This document shows, in pieces, positions 29,912 to 40,032 of a stretch of 64,000 nucleotides of DNA (position 1 is its first letter; each line of letters begins with the position of its first letter). The position numbers were made by a program, and so were the translations under genes. The DNA comes from Selaginella moellendorffii (taxonomy: Eukaryota; Streptophyta; Lycopodiopsida; Selaginellales; Selaginellaceae), in NCBI RefSeq assembly GCF_000143415.4, contig NW_003314326.1, forward strand, positions 128,945 to 192,944, given 5' to 3'. The notes beneath the pieces are model-generated. The model was not told where the DNA came from. It made no database searches and worked only from the letters and a program-made list of their open reading frames with translations.

Positions 29912-32056
29912 ATGCCAGGGATCTGGACTTCCCTACATAGAAATGGATATCGTTGCCGCACCTCCAACGTGGAGCAGCTGGTGGCGCCAGTGTGGAGCCT
30001 AATTGCAGCGTTAAAATCCGCGTGCAGCACAAAGAACCTCGCGTTTGGGAAGCGAGTCCATGCCACAAGTGAGGGGACGCAGCTCTTCGCCTCCAACATC
30101 TACGCCGCCAACACCCTTGTCAGCATGTATGCCAAGTGCAGCAGTGACATGGCCGATGCGCAAGCGGCATTTGATGCCATAGCCGAGCAGGAGCGCGACG
30201 TTGTCTCATGGACCGCACTCGTGCTGGGATATGCATCCAAAGGCATGGGCCGTGTGGCCTTGGACCTCTTCCAACGCATGCAGCTGGAAGGCGGCTGCGA
30301 ACCCGATGCCCGGAGCTACACTGCTGCTTTGATGGCAGTGACCAGCCTAGCACGCGACGACGTTACTTGCAAAAGGTTGTGGCTCGACATCGGCAGAGAC
30401 CTTCACGTCCAGTCCGTTACCAGCGGATCATGTGGCTCGGACGTGTTTGTGGCGAGTGCCCTTGTGGACATGTATGCAAAGTGTGGGAGCATGACAGATG
30501 CCCGAGCTGTGTTTGACGCAATGCCGCACCACGATCGCGACGTTGTCACCTGGACGGCCTTGATCCTGGGATATGTGGACAACGGGCAGCCTGCTCAAGC
30601 TCTACACGCATTTGCTCAGATGCATGATCCGAGTGCTCTGACTTTCGTGGCGGCGCTCAAGGCCTGTGGCAGCCTGGGGGACCTCCACCGCGGGATGCTT
30701 ATCCATTCTCAAGTTGCCAAGACTGGTTTGGACTCCAAGGACACGTTTGTCGGGGGCAGCTTGGTTGACATGTACGTTAAATGCGGCAGCCTTGCAGATG
30801 CGTGGGAAACTTTCCACAAGATGCAGCACCGCGATGTCGTGTGCTGGACGAGCATCATCCTTGGCTATGCAGAAGCTGGAGATTGCAAGGTCGCATTCGT
30901 CCTGTTTGCATGGATGCAGCTCGAGGGTTGTCAACCGGACGCCCGATGCTTTGTCGCTGCGCTGACGGCATGCTCTAGACTGGCAGCTGTGGAGGAAGCA
31001 CAACCAGCCTCTGCGGTCTCGGATGGCAAGCATGACTATCTTGGAGATGGTGGTCTAAAGCCTTCAACTCTGAAGTTGAAGGCTTTAGAGAGAGGGATGG
31101 GGCTCCACTCCCAAGCCTGGCAATGCGGCCACGACGGAGATATGTTCGTTGCAAACGCGCTTGTGGATCTCTACTCCAAGTGCGGAAGCCTTTTAGATGC
31201 TCGCGGGACGTTCGACAGGATGTTCCACCGTGACGTGGTGTCGTGGAATGCCTTGCTCCTGGGATGCGCGGAGAATGAACAGGAGCTATTGGCTCTGGAT
31301 CTGTTTGCGTGTATGAGGCACGAAGGTTGCAAGCCGGATGCTCGAACACACGTAGCTCTTCTCGTAGCATGCGGCAATGCAGCTATCAGCTATGGGCGGG
31401 AAATACACGCAGAGACATGCCGGAGTGGCCTCGAGGTCGAGGCATTCGTTGCAAGCTGCTTGGTCGGGTTCTATGGTAAATGTGGGAGCATCGGCAATGC
31501 CGTGCGTGTGTTTGAGACGCTAGACAGTGTGAGCCTGGTTACATGGAACGCGCTCATGGCTGCTTGCAGCTGCAACTGTGGCTCTAAGCTCGAGCAGCAA
31601 GTCACGGTGTTCACCGTGTTTGAAAGGATGCAAGCTCAGGGTGTAAAGCCAGACGGTGTCACTTTCCTCTGTGTGCTCACCGCGTGCAACCATGAAGGTT
31701 TAGTAGACAAAGGCATGGCCTGCTTCGAGTCCATGTCCTCCAAGCACGGCCTCGACCCAGCCATTCAGCACTACCACTGCATGATTGACATGCTTGGGCG
31801 AATGAACCAGCTGCATGCCGCCTTGGACATGGCTAAGACGATGCCTGTAGAGAAAACATTGGTGACCTGGACCATACTGCTGGATGCATGCAAGAAGTGG
31901 AAGAACTTGGCAGTGGCACAAGAGGCATTTGAGTCACTACTCAAGCTTCCTGGCGGGAACTTGCAGGCGTCCGCATACGTTGTCATGGCAGGACTGTATG
32001 GAAGCCTGGGCATGTGGCAGGAGCAGTCTAAAGTGCTAGCCATGGCTGTCAAGTGA
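29912..32056 (+). CDS. PLS-class pentatricopeptide repeat protein 3
   Basis: Intronless, 714 aa. About five P-L-S blocks with signatures VSMYAKCSSDMADAQAAF, VDMYAKCGSMTDARAVF, VDMYVKCGSLADAWETF, VDLYSKCGSLLDARGTF and VGFYGKCGSIGNAVRVF. A spacer near residues 365-395 contains KLKALERGMGLHSQ, like those in its neighbours. The C-terminus (LVTWTILLDACKKWKNLAVA ... GLYGSLGMWQEQSKVL) is an E1-like pair closely matching PPR proteins 4 and 5, which suggests tandem duplication followed by inversion. No DYW domain. The stop lies inside the 3' end of the convergent next gene (21-bp overlap). The start is the first ATG of the open frame. Confidence 0.87.
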   Translation: MPGIWTSLHRNGYRCRTSNVEQLVAPVWSLIAALKSACSTKNLAFGKRVHATSEGTQLFASNIYAANTLVSMYAKCSSDMADAQAAFDAIAEQERDVVSWTALVLGYASKGMGRVALDLFQRMQLEGGCEPDARSYTAALMAVTSLARDDVTCKRLWLDIGRDLHVQSVTSGSCGSDVFVASALVDMYAKCGSMTDARAVFDAMPHHDRDVVTWTALILGYVDNGQPAQALHAFAQMHDPSALTFVAALKACGSLGDLHRGMLIHSQVAKTGLDSKDTFVGGSLVDMYVKCGSLADAWETFHKMQHRDVVCWTSIILGYAEAGDCKVAFVLFAWMQLEGCQPDARCFVAALTACSRLAAVEEAQPASAVSDGKHDYLGDGGLKPSTLKLKALERGMGLHSQAWQCGHDGDMFVANALVDLYSKCGSLLDARGTFDRMFHRDVVSWNALLLGCAENEQELLALDLFACMRHEGCKPDARTHVALLVACGNAAISYGREIHAETCRSGLEVEAFVASCLVGFYGKCGSIGNAVRVFETLDSVSLVTWNALMAACSCNCGSKLEQQVTVFTVFERMQAQGVKPDGVTFLCVLTACNHEGLVDKGMACFESMSSKHGLDPAIQHYHCMIDMLGRMNQLHAALDMAKTMPVEKTLVTWTILLDACKKWKNLAVAQEAFESLLKLPGGNLQASAYVVMAGLYGSLGMWQEQSKVLAMAVK

Positions 32057-33979
32057 TGATCGAATTCCATCACGAGGAGTATGAGTAGTCGCATTGTCGC
32101 CTCCCCGTCCCTTGCTCATCCCCAGGGAGAACATGTCCGACTTCTCCTTCCACATGCCCACACTGCCGTAGATGTTGCCCATGAGAACGTAAGCGGCATC
32201 CTCCGAGTCGTCCAGCTTCATCACACAGTCGAACGCCAGCCTTCCCAGCGCAACCTCCTTCCACTTGTGACAGGCGGACAAGACGGTCATCCACGTCACG
32301 AGCTTCGGCTTGAACGGCATTGCCTTGACCATTGCCACCGCCTCGTGAAGCCGGTTAGCCCGGCCCAGCATGTCGATGGCGACGTGGTAGTGATGAACGT
32401 CGGGGTCAACTCTATACTCGGCCAGCATGCTGCGGAAGCATTTCATCCCCTTATCTACGAGGCCTGCGCGGCTGCATGACGTGAGAAGTGCCGTGAGAGA
32501 CATCTTGTCTGGCTCGACTTTCTCGAACACCATTTGATGAAAGAGATCGAACACTTGAGCCGTGGCTCCCTGGCAGCTGTAGCCCGATAGCATGGAGCTC
32601 CATGACACCACGTCCTTTCTCACCATCCAAGCGAAGACGAGCTCGGCAGCAGTTAGGCTGCCACACCGGCTGTAGCAGTCCACGAGGCAGTTTGCCACAA
32701 TGGTGTTGCTCTCCACTCCTTGCCTGCAGATAACGGCGTGAATCTTCTTGGCGGCATCCAGTGCAACGATATTACCGCAGGCAACCAACGCCGCCACAAA
32801 CGTCTGGGGCCGTGGACTGCAGCCTTGCTGCTCCATGCACGCGAACAGATGAAGAGCACGCTCGGCTTCTCCATTCTCGGCATAGCCAAGCATCATGGCA
32901 GTCCAAGCAACAGCATCTCGCGCTTGAGTGCTGTCAAACACCTTCTTGGCATCAAGCAGGCTCCCACACTTCGAATACATGTCGATGAGCGTGTTTGCCA
33001 CAAACGGGACAGAGTCACAGCCACTTGTTCTCGACTGAGAGTGGACGTCCATACCCCTCTCCAGGCATCGTAACTTCACAAGCCTTCCATCGACCAGCCG
33101 CCCTTCTTCCTTGGTTGCAAGGCTAGCACAAGCCATGAGAGCTGCGACGTAAAGCCGAGAGTTGGGAACAAAGTCCTGTTGATCTTGCATGACGCTGAAA
33201 AGCATAAGTGCTGTTTCGGGCTCTCCATTCTCGACATATCCCAGAGTCAAGACTGTCCACGACACAATGCTATGGCACGGAATCCTGTCAAAAACAGCGT
33301 GGGCTTGAGGCATGCTCCCACACTTTGACAAGAGGTCCATGAGCGTGTTGGCCACGAACACGTCGAAGCACCCGTTAGTTGACGCTTGCCAGAATATAGC
33401 CATGCCTCTGTCCATGCACCTCTTTCTGTTGTCAACTCTCTTGCCTTCCTCCTTGGCAACCAAGCTCGCACAGGCCACGAGAGCAGCAAGATAGGTGCGC
33501 CCGTCCGGCAGGCAACCCTCGTCCGCCATGCGCGAGAAGAGTTCCAAGGCTTCCCCGCCTCGTCCATTCTCCGTATACGCCAGGATAAGTGTTGTCCACG
33601 ACACGGCATCCCGGCGCTGCAACTTTTCAAACTCGGCACGAGCCTCCACCAGGCTTCCACACTTGGCATACATATTCACAAGCGAGTTTAAAGCGTAGCT
33701 GTCCTCTCCATCGCCCGTCAGGTGTCCCTGTTCAAGAGCATCAGCCTGGATCCTCTTGCCAGTCCCGAGTTCCTTGAGAGTGCCAGACGCCTTGAATGCA
33801 GCTAGGACCGTCTGCCTGACTTGGTAGCGATGCTCCTGTGCAGCTTGCTTTCCTCCGAGCACCAGCGGGCCGTCATCTCCAATCATGGGTTGCCTCCAAC
33901 TCCATGTGTGGATCCGCGTCCACAAAGCCCTTGGCGGCCTGCATCCCTGCTGTGGAGCCAAGTGTGGGCACCGAGGCAT
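32036..33979 (-). CDS. PLS-class pentatricopeptide repeat protein 4
   Basis: Intronless. The open frame reaches back to 34,093, but that start would overlap the neighbouring coding sequence by 70 bp; I prefer the ATG at 33,979 (MPRCPHLAPQ, basic and transit-like, about 647 aa) or 33,886 (MIGDDGPLVL). Four full P-L-S blocks: VNMYAKCGSLVEARAEF, MDLLSKCGSMPQAHAVF, IDMYSKCGSLLDAKKVF, VDCYSRCGSLTAAELVF. A spacer VDGRLVKLRCLERGMDVHSQ sits between blocks. E1-like end (MPFKPKLVTWMTVLSACHKW ... NIYGSVGMWKEKSDMF) plus a 30-residue low-complexity tail, no DYW. Its stop codon overlaps PPR 3 antisense; upstream, PPR 5 ends 45 bp before the chosen start, same strand. Confidence 0.85.
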   Translation of the reverse strand: MPRCPHLAPQQGCRPPRALWTRIHTWSWRQPMIGDDGPLVLGGKQAAQEHRYQVRQTVLAAFKASGTLKELGTGKRIQADALEQGHLTGDGEDSYALNSLVNMYAKCGSLVEARAEFEKLQRRDAVSWTTLILAYTENGRGGEALELFSRMADEGCLPDGRTYLAALVACASLVAKEEGKRVDNRKRCMDRGMAIFWQASTNGCFDVFVANTLMDLLSKCGSMPQAHAVFDRIPCHSIVSWTVLTLGYVENGEPETALMLFSVMQDQQDFVPNSRLYVAALMACASLATKEEGRLVDGRLVKLRCLERGMDVHSQSRTSGCDSVPFVANTLIDMYSKCGSLLDAKKVFDSTQARDAVAWTAMMLGYAENGEAERALHLFACMEQQGCSPRPQTFVAALVACGNIVALDAAKKIHAVICRQGVESNTIVANCLVDCYSRCGSLTAAELVFAWMVRKDVVSWSSMLSGYSCQGATAQVFDLFHQMVFEKVEPDKMSLTALLTSCSRAGLVDKGMKCFRSMLAEYRVDPDVHHYHVAIDMLGRANRLHEAVAMVKAMPFKPKLVTWMTVLSACHKWKEVALGRLAFDCVMKLDDSEDAAYVLMGNIYGSVGMWKEKSDMFSLGMSKGRGGDNATTHTPRDGIRSSLDSHG

Positions 33980-34023
33980 ACACCGCTCCTTCGCCCCCAA
34001 CAAATAGAAACTTGAGCAAAATA

Positions 34024-36468
34024 TCAGACCCCAAGAGCGGCAGCCGAGGTTCTCCGCCTCATGGCCACCAACACCTCGAACTGCTCTTGCCACATCCCAA
34101 GGCTGCCGTAGATATTGGCCATCAGAGTGTAAGTGGCAGCATCGCTGTCATCCAGCCTCAAGGACGCCTCAAACGCGAGCTTCCCCAGCGGCATGTTATT
34201 CCACTTGCGGCACGCACCCAGCACGGTGGTCCATGTCACAAGTGTGGCTTCAAACGGCATGCTGGCAACCATGGTTACCGCGTCGTCGAGCCGGTTGGCA
34301 CGTCCAAGCATGTCTACCATGCAGTGATAGTGCCTGATCTCCGGCTGGATGCCGTATTGAGCATGCATTGTGGCAAACAATCGCTCGCCATCGTCGACCA
34401 ATCCTCCATGGTTGCAAGCGTTGAGAAGAGAGATAAACGTCACAGCATTGGGTTGCACGGCTTCGTTCTTCATGTCCTCAAAGAATCGAAACGCCTGCGC
34501 GGTACCTCCTTGGCAACTATAGCCCCCGATGAGTGCGCTCCATATCAGCACGTCCCTTGTTGTTTCCACACCCGACGCATCAAACACGAGCTGCGCGTCC
34601 AGCAGCCTCCCACATTTGCCGTAAAAGTCCACCAGCCGATGCACCACGAAAGCATTGCCCCTGTCCAGCTCCTCGCGACAAATAAGAGCGTGAATCTGTC
34701 TTCCGGCATCCAGCGCCACCAGGTTCCCGCAAGCCATGAGTCCGGCAACGTAACTCCTTGCATCGGGCGCACAGCTCAAACTCATCCTGGACAAGGTCTC
34801 GAGTGCCACCTCGTCTTCACCGTTCTCTACGTACCCCAGTAGGAGCGCATTCCAGGACACAAGGCTCCGGCCCTGCTTCATCGCATCAAACACTGCTCGA
34901 GCATCGGCCACACTCCCGCATTTGCAGTACATGTCGATGAGCGTGTTAGAAACAAAGACGTCCGACTCACACCCGCTCTCGGCTGCCTGCGAATGAATCC
35001 GTGCCCCGGTTTCCAGGCTCTGGGCCTTGACAAGCCTACCGCTGCCAACTTCTCGTTGCCATTCCTCCTTGTCTGCCAAGGCCGCACAGGCTTTCAGAGC
35101 GGCGACGTAAGTCTCGGCACCATGGCCTTGCATGCGCTGATACAGCTCCAAGGCGAGGCCACACTCCCCGTTGTCCGTGTAACCCAGCATCAACGCAGTC
35201 GACGCTACCACGTCATGGCTCGGCATGCGCTGGAAGACTCGACAGGCCTCCACAAGGCACCCGCACTTTGCATACATGAACACAAGCGTGCTTGCGACAT
35301 AGACGTCAAACTCGTAGCCACTCGACCTTGCTTGTGCATGGACAGCCCGTCCCTTGCTCAGGCCCTCGTCTCGTGACGAGTGTTCCGCCACGCTGCAACA
35401 GGCCGTGAGAGCCGCAACAAAAGTCCGAGAAGTGGGAGCACAGCCGATGCGAGCAAAAAGGTCCAGAGCAGCGTCACCGTGCCCATTGTCTGCATAGCCG
35501 GAGATCATCACGTTCCACGACACAACATCGCGGCGCACCATCCTATCGAACACGTTGCGGGCATTGACAAGGCTCCCGCACCTCGAGAAGACGTCGATCA
35601 CAGTGTTGGCCACGAAGGTGTCCGACTCGGCCCCAATCTCCACAGCTCCGGCATGAAGAGCGCAGCATTTGTCGAGGGACGCCACCTTAACGAGCTGGCC
35701 ATCCATGAGCCGCCCCACCTCCTTGTCTGCCGAGGCCGCGCAAGCCACAAGCGCGGCCACGAAGGTCCGCGAGCTTGGTTGGCAGCCCCCCTGCGATGTC
35801 ATGCTCGCAAACAGCTCCAAGCCCATGTCACCCTGCCCGTTCTCCGCAAAGCCGAGTATGAGGCAAGTCCACGACACGAGATCGTGGAGCGCCATCCGGT
35901 CGAAGACCGCCCGAGCATCGAGCAGGCTGCCACACTTGGCGTACATGTCGATGAGAGCGCTGCCCACGAACAGATCATTCTCCACCAGCTGCCCAGCCTG
36001 GGAGTGCAGAGACATTCCCCAGTCGAGGGCATCGAGCTTGGATTTGGTGGCGGCAGTGGCAACACAGGCCCGGAGCGCGGCAAGGAACGTTGGAGCGGTG
36101 GGCGGGCAGCCGGAGGACGCCATGCAGTCGAGGAGGTGGCGGGCAGCAGCCGCATCGGCAGTGGCGGCGTATCCCAGAATGAGGCTGTTCCACGACGCCT
36201 GATCGTGGCAAGGAATGCGCCAGAACGCGGCGCTCGCGTCCCTGGTATGCCCACACTTGGCATACATCTCGATGACGGCATTGTGCGCGTAGATGCTCCA
36301 GCCGCCCCTTTGCTCCGCGCCGCGATGAATGCTTCGCCCCGCCTCTACCTCCCCTGTCGCGCCACACGCCTTGAGCGCCGCGATCACGCCCGCCCATCTC
36401 ACCCCCTCTGCCGCCTCCCGGGCGGGCTGCTGCCTATACGAGAAGAAGCACCCGATCGAGCGGCGCAT
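34024..36468 (-). CDS. PLS-class pentatricopeptide repeat protein 5
   Basis: Intronless, 814 aa. Six P-L-S blocks with IEMYAKCGHTRDASAAF, IDMYAKCGSLLDARAVF, IDVFSRCGSLVNARNVF, VFMYAKCGCLVEACRVF, IDMYCKCGSVADARAVF and VDFYGKCGRLLDAQLVF. Spacers MDGQLVKVASLDKCCALHA and VGSGRLVKAQSLETGARIHS occur between blocks. E1-like end (MPFEATLVTWTTVLGACRKW ... NIYGSLGMWQEQFEVL) without DYW. The N-terminus MRRSIGCFFSYRQQPAREAA is basic and could target an organelle. A 312-bp divergent spacer separates it from the U-box gene. Long frames on the opposite strand (up to 382 codons) are shadows of the GC-rich repeats. Confidence 0.88.
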   Translation of the reverse strand: MRRSIGCFFSYRQQPAREAAEGVRWAGVIAALKACGATGEVEAGRSIHRGAEQRGGWSIYAHNAVIEMYAKCGHTRDASAAFWRIPCHDQASWNSLILGYAATADAAAARHLLDCMASSGCPPTAPTFLAALRACVATAATKSKLDALDWGMSLHSQAGQLVENDLFVGSALIDMYAKCGSLLDARAVFDRMALHDLVSWTCLILGFAENGQGDMGLELFASMTSQGGCQPSSRTFVAALVACAASADKEVGRLMDGQLVKVASLDKCCALHAGAVEIGAESDTFVANTVIDVFSRCGSLVNARNVFDRMVRRDVVSWNVMISGYADNGHGDAALDLFARIGCAPTSRTFVAALTACCSVAEHSSRDEGLSKGRAVHAQARSSGYEFDVYVASTLVFMYAKCGCLVEACRVFQRMPSHDVVASTALMLGYTDNGECGLALELYQRMQGHGAETYVAALKACAALADKEEWQREVGSGRLVKAQSLETGARIHSQAAESGCESDVFVSNTLIDMYCKCGSVADARAVFDAMKQGRSLVSWNALLLGYVENGEDEVALETLSRMSLSCAPDARSYVAGLMACGNLVALDAGRQIHALICREELDRGNAFVVHRLVDFYGKCGRLLDAQLVFDASGVETTRDVLIWSALIGGYSCQGGTAQAFRFFEDMKNEAVQPNAVTFISLLNACNHGGLVDDGERLFATMHAQYGIQPEIRHYHCMVDMLGRANRLDDAVTMVASMPFEATLVTWTTVLGACRKWNNMPLGKLAFEASLRLDDSDAATYTLMANIYGSLGMWQEQFEVLVAMRRRTSAAALGV

Positions 36469-36780
36469 TCATCGCATCGCCCTAAAACGCGAAGTGGAGG
36501 GAGGACGAGGGCTGACGTGTACGCGTGACGCCACATTCTCCCGCCAGCTGGCGGCGAAATTTTGATTTTTGTGTGAATGAATCAAAGTCGGACAGGGCGG
36601 CTGGGGCTTTCTCCCTTCGATCTCGTGGCTCTAATTCTCTCTCTCACTTGGATTTGTCAATTCGATTCCTGGCAAGGGCTGCTCCAGCGGCCGCGTGATT
36701 GCAACGCGTTTACAACGAGCTCCATGAATCACGCGAGATCTAAGCTGCCCTGGTGATTGATTAGGGTATCATAGGCCGCT
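36469..36780. promoter_or_regulatory. Divergent intergenic promoter region (PPR 5 / U-box gene)
   Basis: 312 bp lie between opposed start codons and must hold both promoters and 5' UTRs. A pyrimidine-rich stretch (tctctctctcactt, about 36,638-36,652) fits a 5' UTR of the U-box gene. No definite TATA box. Confidence 0.4.
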
Positions 36781-38865
36781 ATGGCCGGACAAGGTGAGTT
36801 CCAGGAGCTGGTGGAGACTCTCATTGGGCTGCTCAACGAGATATCATCCCTGGGGGACTACGCCAGATCGCACCGCAAGGAATGCACCAATCTCGCCCGC
36901 CGACTCAAGCTCTTGGCCCCGCTGCTTGAGGAGGCGAGGGAGGCCAGCTCGCTTGATTCCCTTAGCCCCTTCCACGACCTCAAGCTCGTTCTCCACTCGG
37001 CCAAGGACCTCCTCTCTCTCTGCCACAAGGGAAGCAAAATTTTCCTGGTAAGCCGCAAAGTTCTCCTTTGACTTGCCTGAACTGCAGATGGAAATCTAGA
37101 TCATGAAAAGAGAAGGAATTGCCAGCAGCTTCCAATCCGTGACCGCGGATTTGGAGCATGTGCTAGATTCCCTGCCATACAATTCACTGAATCTCTCGGA
37201 AGAGGTCCGAGAACAGGTATGTCGACCAAAACCTGTCTTCCTTGGTGAGCTTTCGATGATGATTGTGATCCATGCGCAGGTGGAGCTCCTCCATGCGCAG
37301 CTCAAGAGGGCCAAAGGCAAAGCAGAAGTTATCGACACGGAGCTGATCGAGGACCTGATGCGATGCAGCATGAGTGACGAACGAGACTATGATAGAATGG
37401 CAGCGGAGAGACTAGCCGACAAGCTACACCTCAAAACCTGGTCCGAGATAAAGGAGGAGGAGTTTCGTGCGCAGGAGAGCCTGAAGCTCGACAAAGGTGG
37501 TGACCTTGACGCTGCAATCAAGATGGTGCTGGGAAGGCTCAAGGGCGTTGCCATCTCGGACGCGGACGAACCTTATGTTTCAATCGACAAAGCACGAGTG
37601 GACTTCGCTATGAGAAATCCCTTGTCACCGTCACCGCGATCAGACAAGCTGAGCAACCCAGCCATTCCAGAGGATTTCCGGTGCCCAATCTCGCTGGAAC
37701 TGATGAAAGACCCCGTCATCGTTGCAACTGGCCAGGTTACGTGCTCTCATCGTGAATTCTTTTATTAATTGTCGTGATTCTGCAGACTTACGAGCGCTCC
37801 TACATCCAAAAGTGGCTAGATGCCGGCCACAAGACATGCCCGATAACGCAGCAGACGCTCCCGCATCTGGTGCTGACTCCAAACTATGTTCTCCGGAGTC
37901 TCATCTGTCAGTGGTGCGAAACCAACGGGATCGAACTGCCAAAGAAAGTTGGCACGAGTCGGGGTGGTCACTCGTCCGACTTGGAAGCATGTGGAGACAG
38001 GGTGGCCGTAGAGGCGCTACTGCAGAAGCTTTCCAGCCCCCAAGTGGATGTGCAAAGGATAGCTGTGGCGGACCTCAGGCTGCTGGCAAAGAGAAGCATC
38101 GACAACAGGATTTGCATTGCAGAAGCTGGAGGTGTTCCGCTGCTGATTGGACTCTTGTCATCCACGGACACGCGGATACAAGAGCATGCAGTTACCGCTC
38201 TGCTCAATCTCTCCATCCACGACCCCAACAAGGCTCAGATCGTCCAGGCAGGTGCTATAAATCCGATTGTCGAGGTTCTCAAGTCAGGCAGCATGGAGGC
38301 AAGAGAGAATGCCGCTGCTACGCTCTTCAGCCTCTCGGTTGTGGACGATAACAAGGTGACGATTGGCCAGACGGCTGCGATTCCAGCTCTAGTGAACTTG
38401 CTCAGAGAAGGCACTCCCCGAGGCAAAAAGGACGCAGCCACTGCCCTTTTCAACTTGTCCATATACCAAGGCAACAAGGCCAAGGCAGTGAGAGCTGGCG
38501 TGGTTCCGCCGCTGATGGAGCTGCTGGATCCAAACGCAGGCATGGTGGATGAAGCTTTGGCTATTCTGGCAATACTTGCAACGCACCAGGAGGGGCGCGT
38601 TGCAATCGGCCAGGAGTCAACCATCCCACTTTTGGTGGAGCTCATACGTTCCGGCTCGGCCAGGAACAAGGAGAATGCAGCTGCTGTTCTCCTTGCTCTG
38701 GGCCAGAACGACGCAGCTCATCTTGTCACAGCGCAACAGTACGACGCCGGGGTTCCTTTGGCGGAGCTCGTGCAAAACGGCACCAGCAGGGCCAGGCGCA
38801 AAGCGAGCTTGATCCTGGAGCTGATGCACAAGCAACAGCAAGAACAGTTAAACAAGCAACAATAA
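36781..38865 (+). CDS. U-box / armadillo-repeat E3 ubiquitin ligase (PUB12/13/14-SPL11 type)
   Basis: Four exons, 36781-37047, 37100-37216, 37280-37735 and 37786-38865, give 639 aa, close to angiosperm PUB13/PUB14 length. Residues 1-230 form the U-box N-terminal domain ([40 protein letters not shown]). The U-box spans about 250-325: [28 protein letters not shown] (the Q|T junction is an intron), [24 protein letters not shown]; this surface binds E2 enzymes. At least five ARM repeats follow (about 350-625), e.g. [17 protein letters not shown] and [19 protein letters not shown], for substrate binding. Family members ubiquitinate receptor kinases and other regulators in the cytosol. Start: first ATG, with no conserved sequence upstream. 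Its 3' end and UTR are duplicated at 50,862-51,420. Confidence 0.95.
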
Positions 38866-40032
38866 CAACGTAAGACGAAGAAGAGAAGCAGACAGGACCA
38901 AACAACTCAATGTCGTCAACACTTTCTCTGCATGCTTACACACATGGAGGGTGGTGCTCTGTGCTCAAAGTTGCGCAGGAAGGTCCACCATCAATCAACA
39001 ACACACGCAGAGCTTGGCGGTTTGTTCATTCACAGTGCTGCTGCGGCTCGGCTCAGCGACTAGATTCCAAGAACGCGAGCTTGGTTTGGATGGAATGTTG
39101 CTGAGACATGCGGAGCTCTCGGCTCCTCTTGTTCCAACACAGCCGTGATGGACCATGCATTTAGAGGACGCGGACACCTAATGATTGAAGAGGAACTGCC
39201 CTTTTAAGTGATTCACTTTGGCTTCGCTCTTTCACACATGAAGAGGCACAGATACTCCCGACTTCGTTAACATCAGGAGCAGCAGAAAGTCCACAATCAA
39301 GTAAGAACAATGCTCGTGACTTGGATTGTCCCACTGCCGCAATCGCGGCTGCTTTCTGACTCCTGGAGTTTCGTTTTCCGTTGGCTCAGGATAAATACTA
39401 GTAATCCGTTCCGGAAAACTACAATGTACGACGAATACGGAGTTACCGTCTTTGTTTGGGACTCCCCAAGCTCCGTTTCTTCGCACTATGTTGGAACGGA
39501 ACTAGAGTTCCGTGGTGCTCATTTGCTCACGGTGTTTGGGGGAAGTCCGCATTTGGCAGCAATGCTTCTGGGATGTCGTATCCCAAGTAAGCTGTCGATA
39601 TGTGCTGAAACCCGGTCTGGCACATGCAAATGCCCTCGTCAACCTCCCTTGGATACTTACAGCAGCAAATAACCTTTGTGCTTTCTCATAGAGAAGCTGC
39701 TCCAAAACTAGCGAGATTCTGCTTCTACACGGTCAATTTTGTGGCATGATTGCTCTCCGTTCTGTTTTTCTTCGAGCTGCCAAGAATCTTTGTGGCTTTG
39801 TACGATGGGAGCCTCCATCCTCTTCGGTTCTTGCGTACTTCTCCAGATGATCTTGCCCATAGCATGATGAAGATTACATAATATAAATCTGTTGCCGCAG
39901 CTTACCTGGAGAGAGCTCAGAAAGAATCGGTATAATACACCTGGAAATTCCATGCGAGGTGATGTGAAACAGCTTATAGAGCTGCGAGCAAGATCCAGAG
40001 CGACAGTGAAAGCCGCACAATAGTGGGAGCCG
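38866..40032. other. 3' UTR of the U-box gene, then gene-free spacer
   Basis: 38,866-39,175 is probably U-box 3' UTR because its order and sequence are preserved in the duplicate at 50,862-51,420. From 39,190 to 40,032 I see only short frames without recognisable motifs (for example 39,310-39,672 plus). Confidence 0.5.

Noticed and set aside
35380-36528. Long antisense frames over the PPR genes (for example 382 codons here)
   Set aside because: They shadow repeat-rich coding sequence of PPR 5 and show no motifs of their own.
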